A stretch of 64,000 nt of DNA, taken from Vibrio galatheae (GTDB lineage: Bacteria > Pseudomonadota > Gammaproteobacteria > Enterobacterales > Vibrionaceae). This document shows positions 38,326 to 46,590 of the stretch, one piece after another. The stretch is from positions 124,001-188,000 of the forward strand of contig NZ_JXXV01000007.1 in assembly GCF_000967545.1 (NCBI RefSeq). The letters run 5' to 3'. The first letter of the stretch is position 1. Each line of letters opens with the position of its first letter. A program made the position numbers and the translations under genes. The notes beneath the pieces were generated by a model, which saw nothing but the letters and a program-made list of their open reading frames with translations, ran no database searches and was not told where the DNA came from.

Positions 38326-38871
38326 CTAGCTTTGAGCAAATCGCTTTTTTAGCCAAATCATGAGTTTTGACGCTTGGTTTGTTTCCACAGGCGACCGCTC
38401 AGTGGCGGTGTAGTAGCTCGCTAAAAACTGTGTTCTGAGCATTTGTACATCTTGTTGGGTGATGGCTGAAATAAGCTCGGCAGAGTTAAGAGCATGGTCA
38501 TTGGCGAGGCTAAAGTCGAGCTTTAGATACCCTTGCAGGTAAAGCCAAAGGTGTGTACTTAGCGCCAACTGCTCTAACCCTTGTTGGGTAAACTTGTCAG
38601 CATGCTCACTACCGAGGTAGTCGCTAAAAGTCCGATACATCTCTTGGATTGAAGTGAGGTTAGATTGCAACTCGCTAGTGGCTTGTATATGTGCTTTGGT
38701 CAAAATCCCCAGCAAGTGATGGGTGACTGGGCTCTCAGGCTTATTTATCAGGGCGCGTTCAAATAACGGCGAATGTTGTTGGCAAAATAGCGCCCAAGCT
38801 TTGCTGTTTGACTCTACTGTCGGCAACGTATTCGCCCCGATGGTAGAAAGCTGCTGCTCTAACTCAGTCAT
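38326..38871 (-). CDS. Hypothetical helical protein
   Basis: A 181-residue protein, mostly alpha-helical, without signal peptide or membrane segments. It has a polar, Gln-rich N-terminus (MTELEQQLSTIGANTL) and a basic C-terminus (KLMIWLKKRFAQS). No catalytic motif is seen and I do not recognise the family. The start overlaps the end of the yaeQ gene by eight bases, so the two are translationally coupled. Confidence 0.7.
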   Translation of the reverse strand: MTELEQQLSTIGANTLPTVESNSKAWALFCQQHSPLFERALINKPESPVTHHLLGILTKAHIQATSELQSNLTSIQEMYRTFSDYLGSEHADKFTQQGLEQLALSTHLWLYLQGYLKLDFSLANDHALNSAELISAITQQDVQMLRTQFLASYYTATERSPVETNQASKLMIWLKKRFAQS

Positions 38872-39403
38872 TCGACTGCAACGTGGTAAGTGCTATTTCG
38901 AATGAGCCTTTATCTGAATCGACAAACAGGCTTTCACCCGTGATCATGACCGATAAATCCATGCTGCGTTCCACCACTTCAGAAAGAGCTTCTAGGCTGT
39001 TCCAGTCGAAGCGATAGATGTTGGCATTATATTGGTGGGCTTTGTTTTTACTTTGTTCCCACCAAACGTCAGACTTGCTATTAAACGAGAACACATCCAC
39101 TTTTTTCGCCAGACGACATGCTTTCTTGATTCGATCTAACGACGGTTCCCCAAGATCGACCCATAGCTGAATTTGGTCATCGAGAGACTTCACCCAAAGA
39201 TCTGGCTCTTCAGTGGTCGACAAGCCTTTGGTGAGCGCGAGATCCGGTTGCCACTTAACACAGAAAGCGAGAACACGCGCCATCATTCTCGGCACCGTTT
39301 CTGAAGGGTGCTGGGCAACGGTAAGCTGAGTCGAGTCGTATAGGTCGCGGTTGGTATCGGAAAGAGAAATTCGGAATTTATAGATAGTTGGTTTAAGTGC
39401 CAT
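38864..39403 (-). CDS. yaeQ: YaeQ family protein
   Basis: A 179-residue YaeQ protein. The family opening MALKPTIYKFRISLSDTNR is clear, followed by PDLWVKSLDDQIQLWVDLGEP, and the PD-(D/E)XK-like core of this group. E. coli YaeQ was linked to suppression of an RfaH defect; the molecular role is unclear. It is followed by a coupled hypothetical gene. Length is normal for the family. Confidence 0.9.
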   Translation of the reverse strand: MALKPTIYKFRISLSDTNRDLYDSTQLTVAQHPSETVPRMMARVLAFCVKWQPDLALTKGLSTTEEPDLWVKSLDDQIQLWVDLGEPSLDRIKKACRLAKKVDVFSFNSKSDVWWEQSKNKAHQYNANIYRFDWNSLEALSEVVERSMDLSVMITGESLFVDSDKGSFEIALTTLQSND

Positions 39404-39436
39404 GTGCCTTACTTATTTATGCAAAAAGCGCTACGC

Positions 39437-39466
39437 AAAAAAATAGCCAGCGCGATGCTGGCCATT
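39437..39466 (-). terminator. Terminator of the cold-shock gene
   Basis: On the minus strand, the stem GCCAGC/GCTGGC (extended by AT pairs) is followed by a run of seven T. It lies about 20 bases after the stop codon. Confidence 0.88.
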
Positions 39467-39488
39467 GTAATTCTTTAAAGCTTAAAAA

Positions 39489-39698
39489 TTAAAGTACTTT
39501 AATTTGTTCAGCTTGTGGGCCTTTTTGACCTTGAGATACAACGAACTCAACTTTTTGACCTTCAACTAGAGTACGGAAACCGTCGCCAGTGATTGCAGAG
39601 AAGTGTGCAAAAACGTCTGGACCGTTTTCTTGTTGGATGAAGCCGAAACCTTTAGTTTCGTTGAACCATTTAACTGTACCAGTAACAGTGTTAGACAT
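39489..39698 (-). CDS. CspA family cold-shock protein
   Basis: A 69-residue OB-fold protein. It has the RNP-1 motif KGFGFI and the RNP-2-like VFAHFSAI, with [20 protein letters not shown] at the N-terminus. Such proteins bind single-stranded RNA or DNA and melt RNA structure. The ATG at 39698 has AAGGAT upstream and fits the family N-terminus; the 42 extra codons of the longer frame are 5' UTR. The upstream UTR is long, as is usual for cold-inducible csp genes. Confidence 0.95.
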   Translation of the reverse strand: MSNTVTGTVKWFNETKGFGFIQQENGPDVFAHFSAITGDGFRTLVEGQKVEFVVSQGQKGPQAEQIKVL

Positions 39699-40052
39699 AA
39701 TGTATATCCTTGATAAATCTTTCAAAAGCCATACGGCACCGATAGCGTGGAAAAGGAGATTGCTATAGCGTACGACGTTGCGGCAGATATACATGTAATC
39801 CAACGAAACGGCGAAATTAAACAAAGAACCGTTTTCTAGCTGCGATCCAGTCTAAAGCGAAGTGCAACTAAGTCAATAAAAATGAGGTATGATGTCGCGC
39901 TTAATATGGTGTTTTCACTAGAAATTTGCGCTAGGTATGGTTTCGAAAATAATACTGATTAGCGTATAAATAGTGTAACATTCGTTTGACCAGTGATTTG
40001 TGCTATCTAAGTATGTGCTGGTTAAAATTTAATCATTTATTATGGAGGCCGT
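39699..40052. other. Divergent region, csp 5' UTR and arfA promoter
   Basis: About 350 bases between the csp gene (leftward) and arfA (rightward). It holds the csp leader, expected to be long and structured, and both promoters. No further ORF or well-supported motif is seen. Confidence 0.5.
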
Positions 40053-40265
40053 ATGGCGAAACGAAAATCGAATATCGATGTCGATGAGGTCATTCTCAGC
40101 AATGATGTCGAGTTAGGGCGAGGTCAGGTGCGAGACAACGCACTCAAGGCGATGGTCACGAGTAAGTTGTATAAAGCAAGGGTAGAAAAAGCGAAAAAAG
40201 GCAAAGGCAGTTTCCAACGTAACATCAAGCACAAAGGGAAAGAGCCCTATTCAAAAGCCGCTTAG
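40053..40265 (+). CDS. arfA: Alternative ribosome-rescue factor A
   Basis: A 70-residue basic protein. The block GQVRDNALKAMVTSKLYKARVEKAKKGKGSFQRNIKHKG corresponds to E. coli ArfA ([37 protein letters not shown]). ArfA rescues ribosomes stalled on non-stop mRNA by recruiting release factor 2. The N-terminus (AKRKSNIDVDEVILSND) is longer than in E. coli and the C-terminal tail is short. GGAGG precedes the ATG. The last codons and the stop lie inside a 17-base-pair hairpin, consistent with the known control of ArfA by making its own mRNA non-stop. Confidence 0.88.
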   Translation: MAKRKSNIDVDEVILSNDVELGRGQVRDNALKAMVTSKLYKARVEKAKKGKGSFQRNIKHKGKEPYSKAA

Positions 40266-40291
40266 TCAGCGAAGTTTGAATAGGGCTCTTT
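40239..40291 (+). promoter_or_regulatory. ArfA hairpin enclosing the stop codon
   Basis: Perfect 17-base-pair stem (AAAGAGCCCTATTCAAA / TTTGAATAGGGCTCTTT) with a 19-base loop that contains the TAG stop (40263-40265). The 5' arm is in the coding region. RNase III cleavage or termination at this hairpin would remove the stop codon and give a non-stop message, as described for ArfA. It also serves as terminator, with a weak T tract (TTTCTATT) following. Confidence 0.85.
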
Positions 40292-40300
40292 CTATTGACG

Positions 40301-41464
40301 TTATCTTTCTATTTTAGGTGAATAGATGGAATAGGCAGTAATTTGGCCTGCAACAATCGCCGAGAACATAAACAGAGCTGAAAGCCCAATACTTGGAATT
40401 GGTAAAATTGACTGCTCAAATACTGACTGGCTGGCACTAACTAACACTCGGCTCCCTGGAACCAGTATGATGATTCCCTGCACTATGTAGATTGAGCCAG
40501 TGAGATCCATTTTCTTCGCCAGCCAAGTTCCATATAAGGTAATCAATACCGTGGTAACCCAGGTACCCACCACCCAGCCACTCTCAAAACCAAGATAAAA
40601 CGGCCCCCACATTCCTAGAGCAGCAACGGGTAGACCGAGTAAAACATCCATCGGTCGAGCGTTAAAAATGATTCCTAGCGAGATCGAAATTAGAAACAGG
40701 CCAAAGATATGCAGCCAAATCGGAACTTCGTTAATGTACTTCGATGCTTCCGCCTGTCCCCATATTGCTTCACCGATATTGAGCCCCATAACAATACCAA
40801 CGAATAGCTTTATCAAGGTGAGTGCACTTTGACCGAGCAAGCTGGTGCCTGATACCAAATCGTTAAACGCAAGACACTCCAATGAGTTGGCAATGGAAAG
40901 ACCGGGAACAAACAGTACTATCGCAGCGATACATAGCGCCCATACGGGGACAGCAGCGTCGGTACTGGCGAACAGGGCGACCAATATTCCGGTTAGGAGC
41001 GCGGCAATAAACTCAGCGGCAATAGCACGACGTGCACGGCATACTTGTTGAGTGCACCAGACTATGAAACCTAAGAACACCGAGATAAATATCGCATCCA
41101 TAGTACTACCAACCAGCATGAGGTAGGCTGGCGGGATGCCCATATTGGCCAAGGCAATCACCCATTTAGGATAGCCAATTGGCTCAGGAACGGGTTCACT
41201 GCTCGGCTGGTTGATACGAATGATGGTATTAGCCAGCAAGCTCAGGTTGATCGAAGCTGGCTGAAGGCGCTTCATCACAACCGCATTGTTGTCATCAGGA
41301 AACTGATAATTGACTGTGGTTGGCGTCGCTTGAATCATAACATCCACATTGTGTTTACGTGCATAAAACTGGGTGTATTTTTCCAGTTTGTATGGCGCGC
41401 AACCACTGCGATGAAGGGTATCGCCAATCTCAACAATCTTGTTAATTCGGTACTCGGAAGGCAT
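40301..41464 (-). CDS. Threonine/serine exporter family protein (ThrE-like)
   Basis: A 387-residue membrane protein. An N-terminal soluble domain (about residues 1-105, GDTLHRSGCAPYKLEKY with TPTTVNYQF) of the DUF1212/ThrE type is followed by ten predicted membrane segments including the second ThrE-like half. It probably exports threonine, serine or a related small acid, as in Corynebacterium ThrE. In other bacteria this is two genes (yjjP/yjjB); here it is one chain. Confidence 0.85.
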   Translation of the reverse strand: MPSEYRINKIVEIGDTLHRSGCAPYKLEKYTQFYARKHNVDVMIQATPTTVNYQFPDDNNAVVMKRLQPASINLSLLANTIIRINQPSSEPVPEPIGYPKWVIALANMGIPPAYLMLVGSTMDAIFISVFLGFIVWCTQQVCRARRAIAAEFIAALLTGILVALFASTDAAVPVWALCIAAIVLFVPGLSIANSLECLAFNDLVSGTSLLGQSALTLIKLFVGIVMGLNIGEAIWGQAEASKYINEVPIWLHIFGLFLISISLGIIFNARPMDVLLGLPVAALGMWGPFYLGFESGWVVGTWVTTVLITLYGTWLAKKMDLTGSIYIVQGIIILVPGSRVLVSASQSVFEQSILPIPSIGLSALFMFSAIVAGQITAYSIYSPKIER

Positions 41465-41934
41465 GGTAAATGAGCAGGTAAAAAAGTGTGGCGCAAAGGT
41501 ATCAGAGCCCCTTATTTGAGACGAGTTACAAATGAGTGAATAGTGGTTAAGGTCACATAAAATCAGCCCTCATAATTCATCCTCATCTGCCGTTTTTTGA
41601 AATCTAAGATTTTGAGTGCAATTTTTGGTCAATAAGTTGTGCAAATCAGCGATTTTTATCACGAATTGCAAAATATTTTAAAGTGTGACAATTGTTATTT
41701 ATATGTAACCTTGGAAAGTGGTGGTTTTCTATTTTTCGCTGCAGCAAGGGTCTCGACGAAGTCTTTTAAAATAAGGCATTAACAAATTATTTACATGGTT
41801 ATTATTTGAACGCTTGCTACAACAACTAGCTGAAAATAGCGCTTGAATTTTGTTCTGGATGGGTGAAAATATGCGCAAAATGAGATTTCAAAAATGAAAG
41901 GAAGCTTTTTCGAGTTTTAAAAGCGAGGCAAACA
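41465..41934. other. Long intergenic region before the 41.9 kb gene
   Basis: About 470 AT-rich bases without a convincing gene. It separates the ThrE-like gene (leftward) from a small membrane protein (rightward) and must contain both promoters. Short ORFs in it lack ribosome sites. TGTGA-type half-sites occur (AAGTGTGACA near 41681) but no full palindrome is seen. Confidence 0.45.
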
Positions 41935-42291
41935 ATGAAACTATTTATTCTCTTTATGATTTCTATTTCCGCGGGTGTGGCGTCCGCCGAACATTTCCAT
42001 TCATTTTTGCTTGGTCTTTACGTCTCAACTATGGCGGTTGGTAGCTGCTATTGGTTTGCGTTTCGTAGCAGTCGCTTCCCGCAGCTCGCTTTATTGCTAC
42101 TGATTTGTGGCTTGTTTTCAAAAATCACTATTACGGTAGCTGGCGTCAGTTGGGGCATGTCTCAAGACTTGATCAGTTCGCCGCTGGTATTCGCGCTGTC
42201 TTACTTATTCTTCTCTATTGTGGCAACCTATGTCTGGTTTGCGCACAGAGAACGCAAAATGGCGAAGCAGCAATCACTTGCCGCGGTGTAA
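41935..42291 (+). CDS. Small integral membrane protein, unknown function
   Basis: A 118-residue protein with a signal-like first segment (FILFMISISAGVASA) and three further hydrophobic segments at about residues 24-45, 50-70 and 80-103. The C-terminus is basic and cytoplasmic (AHRERKMAKQQ). No family signature is recognised. GAAAGGAAGC is too far upstream, so the start is less certain. A terminator follows 20 bases after the stop. Confidence 0.68.
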   Translation: MKLFILFMISISAGVASAEHFHSFLLGLYVSTMAVGSCYWFAFRSSRFPQLALLLLICGLFSKITITVAGVSWGMSQDLISSPLVFALSYLFFSIVATYVWFAHRERKMAKQQSLAAV

Positions 42292-42310
42292 ACAAAGTTG
42301 ATCCAACAAG

Positions 42311-42335
42311 CCAGTGCCAACGCACTGGTTTTTTT
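42311..42335 (+). terminator. Terminator
   Basis: Perfect seven-base-pair stem CCAGTGC/GCACTGG with a four-base loop and seven T residues. Confidence 0.92.
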
Positions 42336-42476
42336 CTATCTAAATTTGAGGCTTAGGTAAGAATTGCGTCAAATCCGTCTCAATAGTAACGATTGATTTC
42401 AAAGTTACTGATTCTATAGCAGGGTTGTCTATACTGATGTCGATAGCTAACCCAACAAAGTGAGACGTCGTTTATC

Positions 42477-43643
42477 ATGATCACGCGTTTTCTAAAGACA
42501 TCAGTGCTCCTTTCATCCATCCCTGTTTCATTTGCGGCACTAGCGGCACCGACCATTGTTCCCGATCCTCCAGCATTAGGCGCTAAGGGTTATGTGTTGA
42601 TTGATTACCACACAGGTACGGTGCTGGTGGAAAAAAATGCCGATAAGAAACTCAATCCAGCAAGTCTAACTAAGTTAATGACCGCTTATGTGGCTGGGCA
42701 AGAAGTAAAAAGTGGTAACGTCTCTTTAGATGACCAAGTCCGTATTAGCCGTAATGCGTGGGCGAAAAACTTTCCCGACTCTTCCAAAATGTTTATCGAG
42801 GTAGGCACCGATGTGTCATTGATTGACCTGTATCGAGGTCTTATTGTTCAGTCAGGTAACGATGCCAGTGTCGCTATAGCGGAACATGTGGCGGGTAGTG
42901 AAGGGGCATTTGTTAGTTTGATGAATAGTTGGGCAAACAAGCTTGAGCTTGAGAATACCAATTACACTAACCCGCATGGGCTCGATAGTGATGACCTGTA
43001 TTCAACGCCTTATGATATTGCGTTATTAAGCCAAGCCATTATTCGCGATTTACCCGATATTTACCCTTTATATAGTGAAACCGCCTATACCTACAATGGG
43101 ATCACTCAGTACAACAGAAACGGTCTGTTGAGGGATCGCAGCTTAAATGTTGATGGTATGAAAACAGGTTACACCAGCGGGGCGGGGTATAGTTTGGCGA
43201 CATCGGCAACCAGCGGTGACATGCGTTTAATTTCCGTTGTGATGGGATCAAGTAGTACCAAAAGCCGTGAATCAGAGAGCAAGCAGCTATTAAGCTACGG
43301 TTTTAGATTTTACGACACTGTGTCACCGACTAAAACGACAGACACCTTAGCACAAGCCAAGGTTTGGATGGGGCAGCAGGATTCGGTTGCGGTAGGTGTT
43401 GCTAAACAAGTGCTGATTACCCTGCCTAAGGGCGACGCCAGCAAACTCACTGCGGAAATCGAGTACGCAGGAGAACTGACCGCCCCTATTCGCCAAGGTG
43501 ATGCGGTAGGCCAAGTTATTTACAGTGTCGATGGTGAAGAAGTGGCCAGCGCGACCTTGATTGCTCAACAAGAGGTCGAAGAAGGTAGTCTGTTTAAGAA
43601 GCTTTTCGATTGGATTAAGCGCTTCGTTCTAAGTTGGTTTTAA
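42477..43643 (+). CDS. D-alanyl-D-alanine carboxypeptidase (PBP5 type)
   Basis: A 388-residue penicillin-binding protein of the DacA/DacC class. A signal peptide (about residues 1-23) precedes the catalytic SxxK motif SLTK (Ser63), SGN near 124 and KTG in VDGMKTGYTSG near 226. A beta-rich C-terminal domain and an amphipathic terminal helix (FDWIKRFVLSWF) anchor it to the outer face of the inner membrane. It trims the terminal D-Ala of peptidoglycan pentapeptides. It converges on gbpA. Confidence 0.93.
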   Translation: MITRFLKTSVLLSSIPVSFAALAAPTIVPDPPALGAKGYVLIDYHTGTVLVEKNADKKLNPASLTKLMTAYVAGQEVKSGNVSLDDQVRISRNAWAKNFPDSSKMFIEVGTDVSLIDLYRGLIVQSGNDASVAIAEHVAGSEGAFVSLMNSWANKLELENTNYTNPHGLDSDDLYSTPYDIALLSQAIIRDLPDIYPLYSETAYTYNGITQYNRNGLLRDRSLNVDGMKTGYTSGAGYSLATSATSGDMRLISVVMGSSSTKSRESESKQLLSYGFRFYDTVSPTKTTDTLAQAKVWMGQQDSVAVGVAKQVLITLPKGDASKLTAEIEYAGELTAPIRQGDAVGQVIYSVDGEEVASATLIAQQEVEEGSLFKKLFDWIKRFVLSWF

Positions 43644-43651
43644 GGTCGAAG

Positions 43652-43682
43652 ATAAAAAAGAGGATGCCGCTGGCATCCTCTT
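43652..43682. terminator. Bidirectional terminator, carboxypeptidase / gbpA
   Basis: Eleven-base-pair stem AAGAGGATGCC / GGCATCCTCTT with a three-base loop. A poly-A tract to its left gives a T run for the leftward gbpA gene. Confidence 0.9.
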
Positions 43683-43698
43683 ATCGTATGTCACTCAA

Positions 43699-45162
43699 TT
43701 AATTCAGTTTGCCCCAAGCTGATTGCCAATGCGAGCCTACTGCGGGTTCATAGTGGGTGGCAGAAGGTGACCACTGTACACAGTAACCAGAATATGGGAA
43801 TGGCTTACATTGATAGATACTGCCATCACTTGCCAACACCTTGGTGCCTGCCGTGTAGCTGCTTAAACCTTCAGGGAAGACGAAATCGTAATCGCCCACA
43901 GGCGGAGGTGTTTGCGCATCAATCAATTGGAAATCTAACGTAGATTGATCAAGCACATTGCCTTGTTTATCTTTTGTCACCACAACCAACATGTGATGGC
44001 CCGCTTCAGACTTAGATAACGTCATTGTCGTGTGTTCAACATCGCCATCTTGCAGATCTTGGGCGTAGGATGCCAATGGCTCGCGATGGTGATTGTAAAC
44101 CGTCAATTCCGCACTGAGATCGCCCGTGGCGACTAAGGTAAGATCAAGCTCTGTTGGTGAAATACCAATGGTGTATTCAGATTCAAGCCCCGTTACCTCA
44201 AGATCGTAGACAGGTACTGGAGTGTCGATTTTGTAGCCAATTTCTACACTGTTTAGCCCAGATCCTGATTTAAGGTAAATAGGGTTGGTGCCATAGACAG
44301 GGGTAAACTCTCCTTGGTCATTAAGTTGACCAGATCGAATCTGACTTTGCTGTTGATTGATCTTGCTTGCCAGCGAGTATGACCAATTGTTGGCTTTCCC
44401 TTGCGCGTCGCTCTCAATAACGAGCTCAGTACTGTACGATGGGTTTTCGCCATTAGCGTCGAACACTCGGGTGTAGACAGTATCACCCACATTAAGATCC
44501 ATCGCTGGGTTAAGTTGGCCACCTTGGCTCCACTCAGGAATAATAGGGCCGTCACCATCAAACATCACATCGATCACGTTATAGAAAGCTGCGGCAGTAT
44601 CACCGACATCCCATACGGCAAGAATAACTTGGTAACCTTCGCGTGCTGGAACATCACACAAATGATTGACACGTTTTGGCGGTTGAACCATGCCACCGTC
44701 GACAACACAGAAAGGGGTAAGGTCAAATGAACTGCGTGCTAGCGGTTGGTTTGGGTTCCAATCAGGTTTGGTAATGTAATACTTCCAATCTTTGGTGACG
44801 TGGTTTGCCGTGAATGTCCACTCGAAATATTGAGAACCAGATTGAATTGGGCGCTTAACCCAGCGATTGGCTGTTTGCTCATTGAGTGCTGCTGCTAAAG
44901 ACGTTTGTGCACTGGCGATTTGACCGTCATTAGGCCCGGCAACCGGGAAACCGTCTGGGCCTTCAACACTTTGTGGTTCATATTGGATTGCACCACAGTT
45001 GGTGTTTTTCTCATTGGTGTCATGGGTAGGGAACTTACACAATGCTGCGCGACCAGCCGCAACACCGTTTTCGTAAGCTGAAACATAACCATGACCAAAG
45101 CTAGCAGAACTCACACTCAGCAGGGCTAAAGCAATCAGTGACTTGTTTGGGAGTTTGTTCAT
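43699..45162 (-). CDS. gbpA: GbpA chitin-binding lytic polysaccharide monooxygenase
   Basis: A 487-residue secreted protein. Cleavage after FG would leave a mature N-terminal His ([10 protein letters not shown]), the first ligand of the copper histidine brace; a second His is in [12 protein letters not shown]. The AA10 LPMO domain (about residues 24-205) is followed by two GbpA linker domains and a C-terminal CBM5/12 with [34 protein letters not shown]. It helps attachment to chitin and N-acetylglucosamine surfaces. ATG at 45162 has AGGA six bases away; an adjacent ATG is at 45165. A c-di-GMP riboswitch lies in its leader. Confidence 0.95.
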   Translation of the reverse strand: MNKLPNKSLIALALLSVSSASFGHGYVSAYENGVAAGRAALCKFPTHDTNEKNTNCGAIQYEPQSVEGPDGFPVAGPNDGQIASAQTSLAAALNEQTANRWVKRPIQSGSQYFEWTFTANHVTKDWKYYITKPDWNPNQPLARSSFDLTPFCVVDGGMVQPPKRVNHLCDVPAREGYQVILAVWDVGDTAAAFYNVIDVMFDGDGPIIPEWSQGGQLNPAMDLNVGDTVYTRVFDANGENPSYSTELVIESDAQGKANNWSYSLASKINQQQSQIRSGQLNDQGEFTPVYGTNPIYLKSGSGLNSVEIGYKIDTPVPVYDLEVTGLESEYTIGISPTELDLTLVATGDLSAELTVYNHHREPLASYAQDLQDGDVEHTTMTLSKSEAGHHMLVVVTKDKQGNVLDQSTLDFQLIDAQTPPPVGDYDFVFPEGLSSYTAGTKVLASDGSIYQCKPFPYSGYCVQWSPSATHYEPAVGSHWQSAWGKLN

Positions 45163-45229
45163 CATTTGTCCTTAATTATGAATAACAAAAAAGATGACAC
45201 TCCGGCATACGAAACATTTAGCGCTCGGT

Positions 45230-45316
45230 ACTAAATGGCAGCCCCGCTATCATAGACAACACGTGTCGACAGACCGGAGGCTTTGCGTCTTAACCTTTCG
45301 GCTAGTTTGCCAGAAG
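45230..45316 (-). promoter_or_regulatory. Cyclic di-GMP-I (GEMM) riboswitch upstream of gbpA
   Basis: On the minus strand the leader contains GGCAAAC, a GAAA tetraloop in CCGAAAGG, GACGCAAAGCCTCCGG and TAGCGGGGCTGCCA in order. These are the conserved parts of the c-di-GMP-I aptamer: P1b with its GNRA loop, the ligand-binding GACGCAAAGCC and the tetraloop receptor side. The expression platform follows: a CATTTAG/CTAAATG stem (45215-45237), CCGGAG that can pair with CTCCGG of the aptamer, and a T run at 45187-45192. V. cholerae is known to have this riboswitch before gbpA. Confidence 0.92.
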
Positions 45317-45640
45317 TGAAGAGCTCTTGCCCTAAAACACTTAATGTGGTGAGTAGAGCAAAAGCAGGCGAAATGTAGCGAACGAAGTCTAGAAAAGCTA
45401 AGCCCTTGATAAAATGTGGAATGATAATCTCGCTCTGAAATTCTTGACACAAATTAACTTGCTAATTACAAAATTATTCAAATTTTAATTTATCGAAATA
45501 ATAACCTTATAGTTTTGATTTAATTGATTTTATCAATGTTTTTATAGGTGGTATTTACCTTGCTGTTGACCTTTAGCTTGCGCTTGGCGGACAAACCTTT
45601 GACTTTCACTAACCAAGTTCTGACAACCAAAGAGGAGAAA

Positions 45641-45694
45641 ATGACGACAATCCATGCAAAATGTTATATGAGGACCTCCCATGGAATTTACTGA
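45641..45694 (+). CDS. Possible 17-aa leader ORF overlapping the HTH gene
   Basis: A short ORF (MTTIHAKCYMRTSHGIY) with a very strong GAGGAG ribosome site. Its TGA lies at 45692-45694, just inside the HTH gene that starts at 45681, so the two overlap by 14 bases in different frames. It may couple or gate translation of the regulator. There is no conservation evidence. Confidence 0.3.
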   Translation: MTTIHAKCYMRTSHGIY

Positions 45695-46037
45695 CGCAGA
45701 CAGAGAAGCGCTTTATCAGATTTGGATGTCGAAAAAGTCAAAGATGCGTTTGACGCAAATGGAGTTCGCCAAAAAACTAGGAATGAATCAGCTCAGTTTT
45801 TCTCGTGTGCTTAGAGGGGAAACGCCACTCACTATGTCGTTTGTTAGTCACTTTTGTCGCTTGCTTCATCTTGAGCCAAAATCTATAGTCCCGAGTTTAA
45901 AAGTGACCAATGACAACGGGCCTAAAGTTGTCTATTTGCAAAGTCGTATGAGTGTTGATGGCGAAATCCAAAACGCCTATATCGAAGGTAATCAGGTCAT
46001 TGTTGAGTACGCACACACGGTAAATCCAACGGAGTAA
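45681..46037 (+). CDS. XRE-type helix-turn-helix protein
   Basis: A 118-residue regulator. The helix-turn-helix is at about residues 20-65 (RLTQMEFAKKLGMNQLSFSRVLRGETPLTMSFVSHFCRLL). The rest is a small beta-rich domain (VVYLQSRMSVDGEIQNAYIEGNQVIVEY), which could bind a ligand or dimerise. GAGG lies just before the ATG. Targets are unknown; the gene follows the gbpA leader divergently and precedes a DUF3820 gene. Confidence 0.85.
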   Translation: MEFTDADREALYQIWMSKKSKMRLTQMEFAKKLGMNQLSFSRVLRGETPLTMSFVSHFCRLLHLEPKSIVPSLKVTNDNGPKVVYLQSRMSVDGEIQNAYIEGNQVIVEYAHTVNPTE

Positions 46038-46119
46038 ACAAAACTCCGTTTTCGGCAGTATTGTTGTGCGCCCTTGAGTGCTATTCTACACGGCAACAAC
46101 AACGATAAATTCAATCCTA

Positions 46120-46335
46120 ATGCTTGAAAAAGAAAACCTACTCAAATTGGCGCGGATGCAAATGCCGTTTGGTAAATACGCAGGGCGCGTGTTAATCGAT
46201 CTTCCAGAAGAATATTTGCTTTGGTTCGATAAGAAGGGGTTCCCTGATGGGGAGTTAGGTCAGCTGCTTCAACTGTGCTTGGCGCTAAAAATCGAAGGGT
46301 TAGATAGTGTGGTTAAACCCTTAAAGCGAATGTGA
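46120..46335 (+). CDS. DUF3820 family protein
   Basis: A 71-residue protein with the DUF3820 signature MPFGKYAGRVLIDLPEEYLLWFDKKGFPDGELGQLL. The family is common in vibrios, and its members are described as quorum-sensing-regulated virulence factor-like or unknown. The start at 46120 fits the family N-terminus; the ORF start at 46078 adds a Thr-rich stretch that does not. No good Shine-Dalgarno is seen. Confidence 0.88.
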   Translation: MLEKENLLKLARMQMPFGKYAGRVLIDLPEEYLLWFDKKGFPDGELGQLLQLCLALKIEGLDSVVKPLKRM

Positions 46336-46590
46336 CCAGCAATAGCACCTAAGACTTCCGCGACGCTATGTGTTTTTATTCAAAAGAGCCAGACCGTCAG
46401 GCTGACTATTTTTTTCCCCTTTCTTTGTTAAAGTAATTACTCTGTGGTCAACAGTACTAGTTTGCTACCAATATCCAAATAATGCTATTTAGGTATACAT
46501 TGTAAATGATAATTATATTCAATTGCAGTTCACAATCATTCTGCATTCAAATATGATTGAGACGATAAAATCCAGAATACTCTAAAATCC

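Noticed and set aside
41465..41934. Possible small RNA in the 470-base gap
   Set aside because: No terminator-like hairpin or clear promoter pair could be found in it.
45231..45452. 73-aa ORF leftward before gbpA
   Set aside because: The stretch is the gbpA leader and holds the c-di-GMP riboswitch; coding is unlikely.
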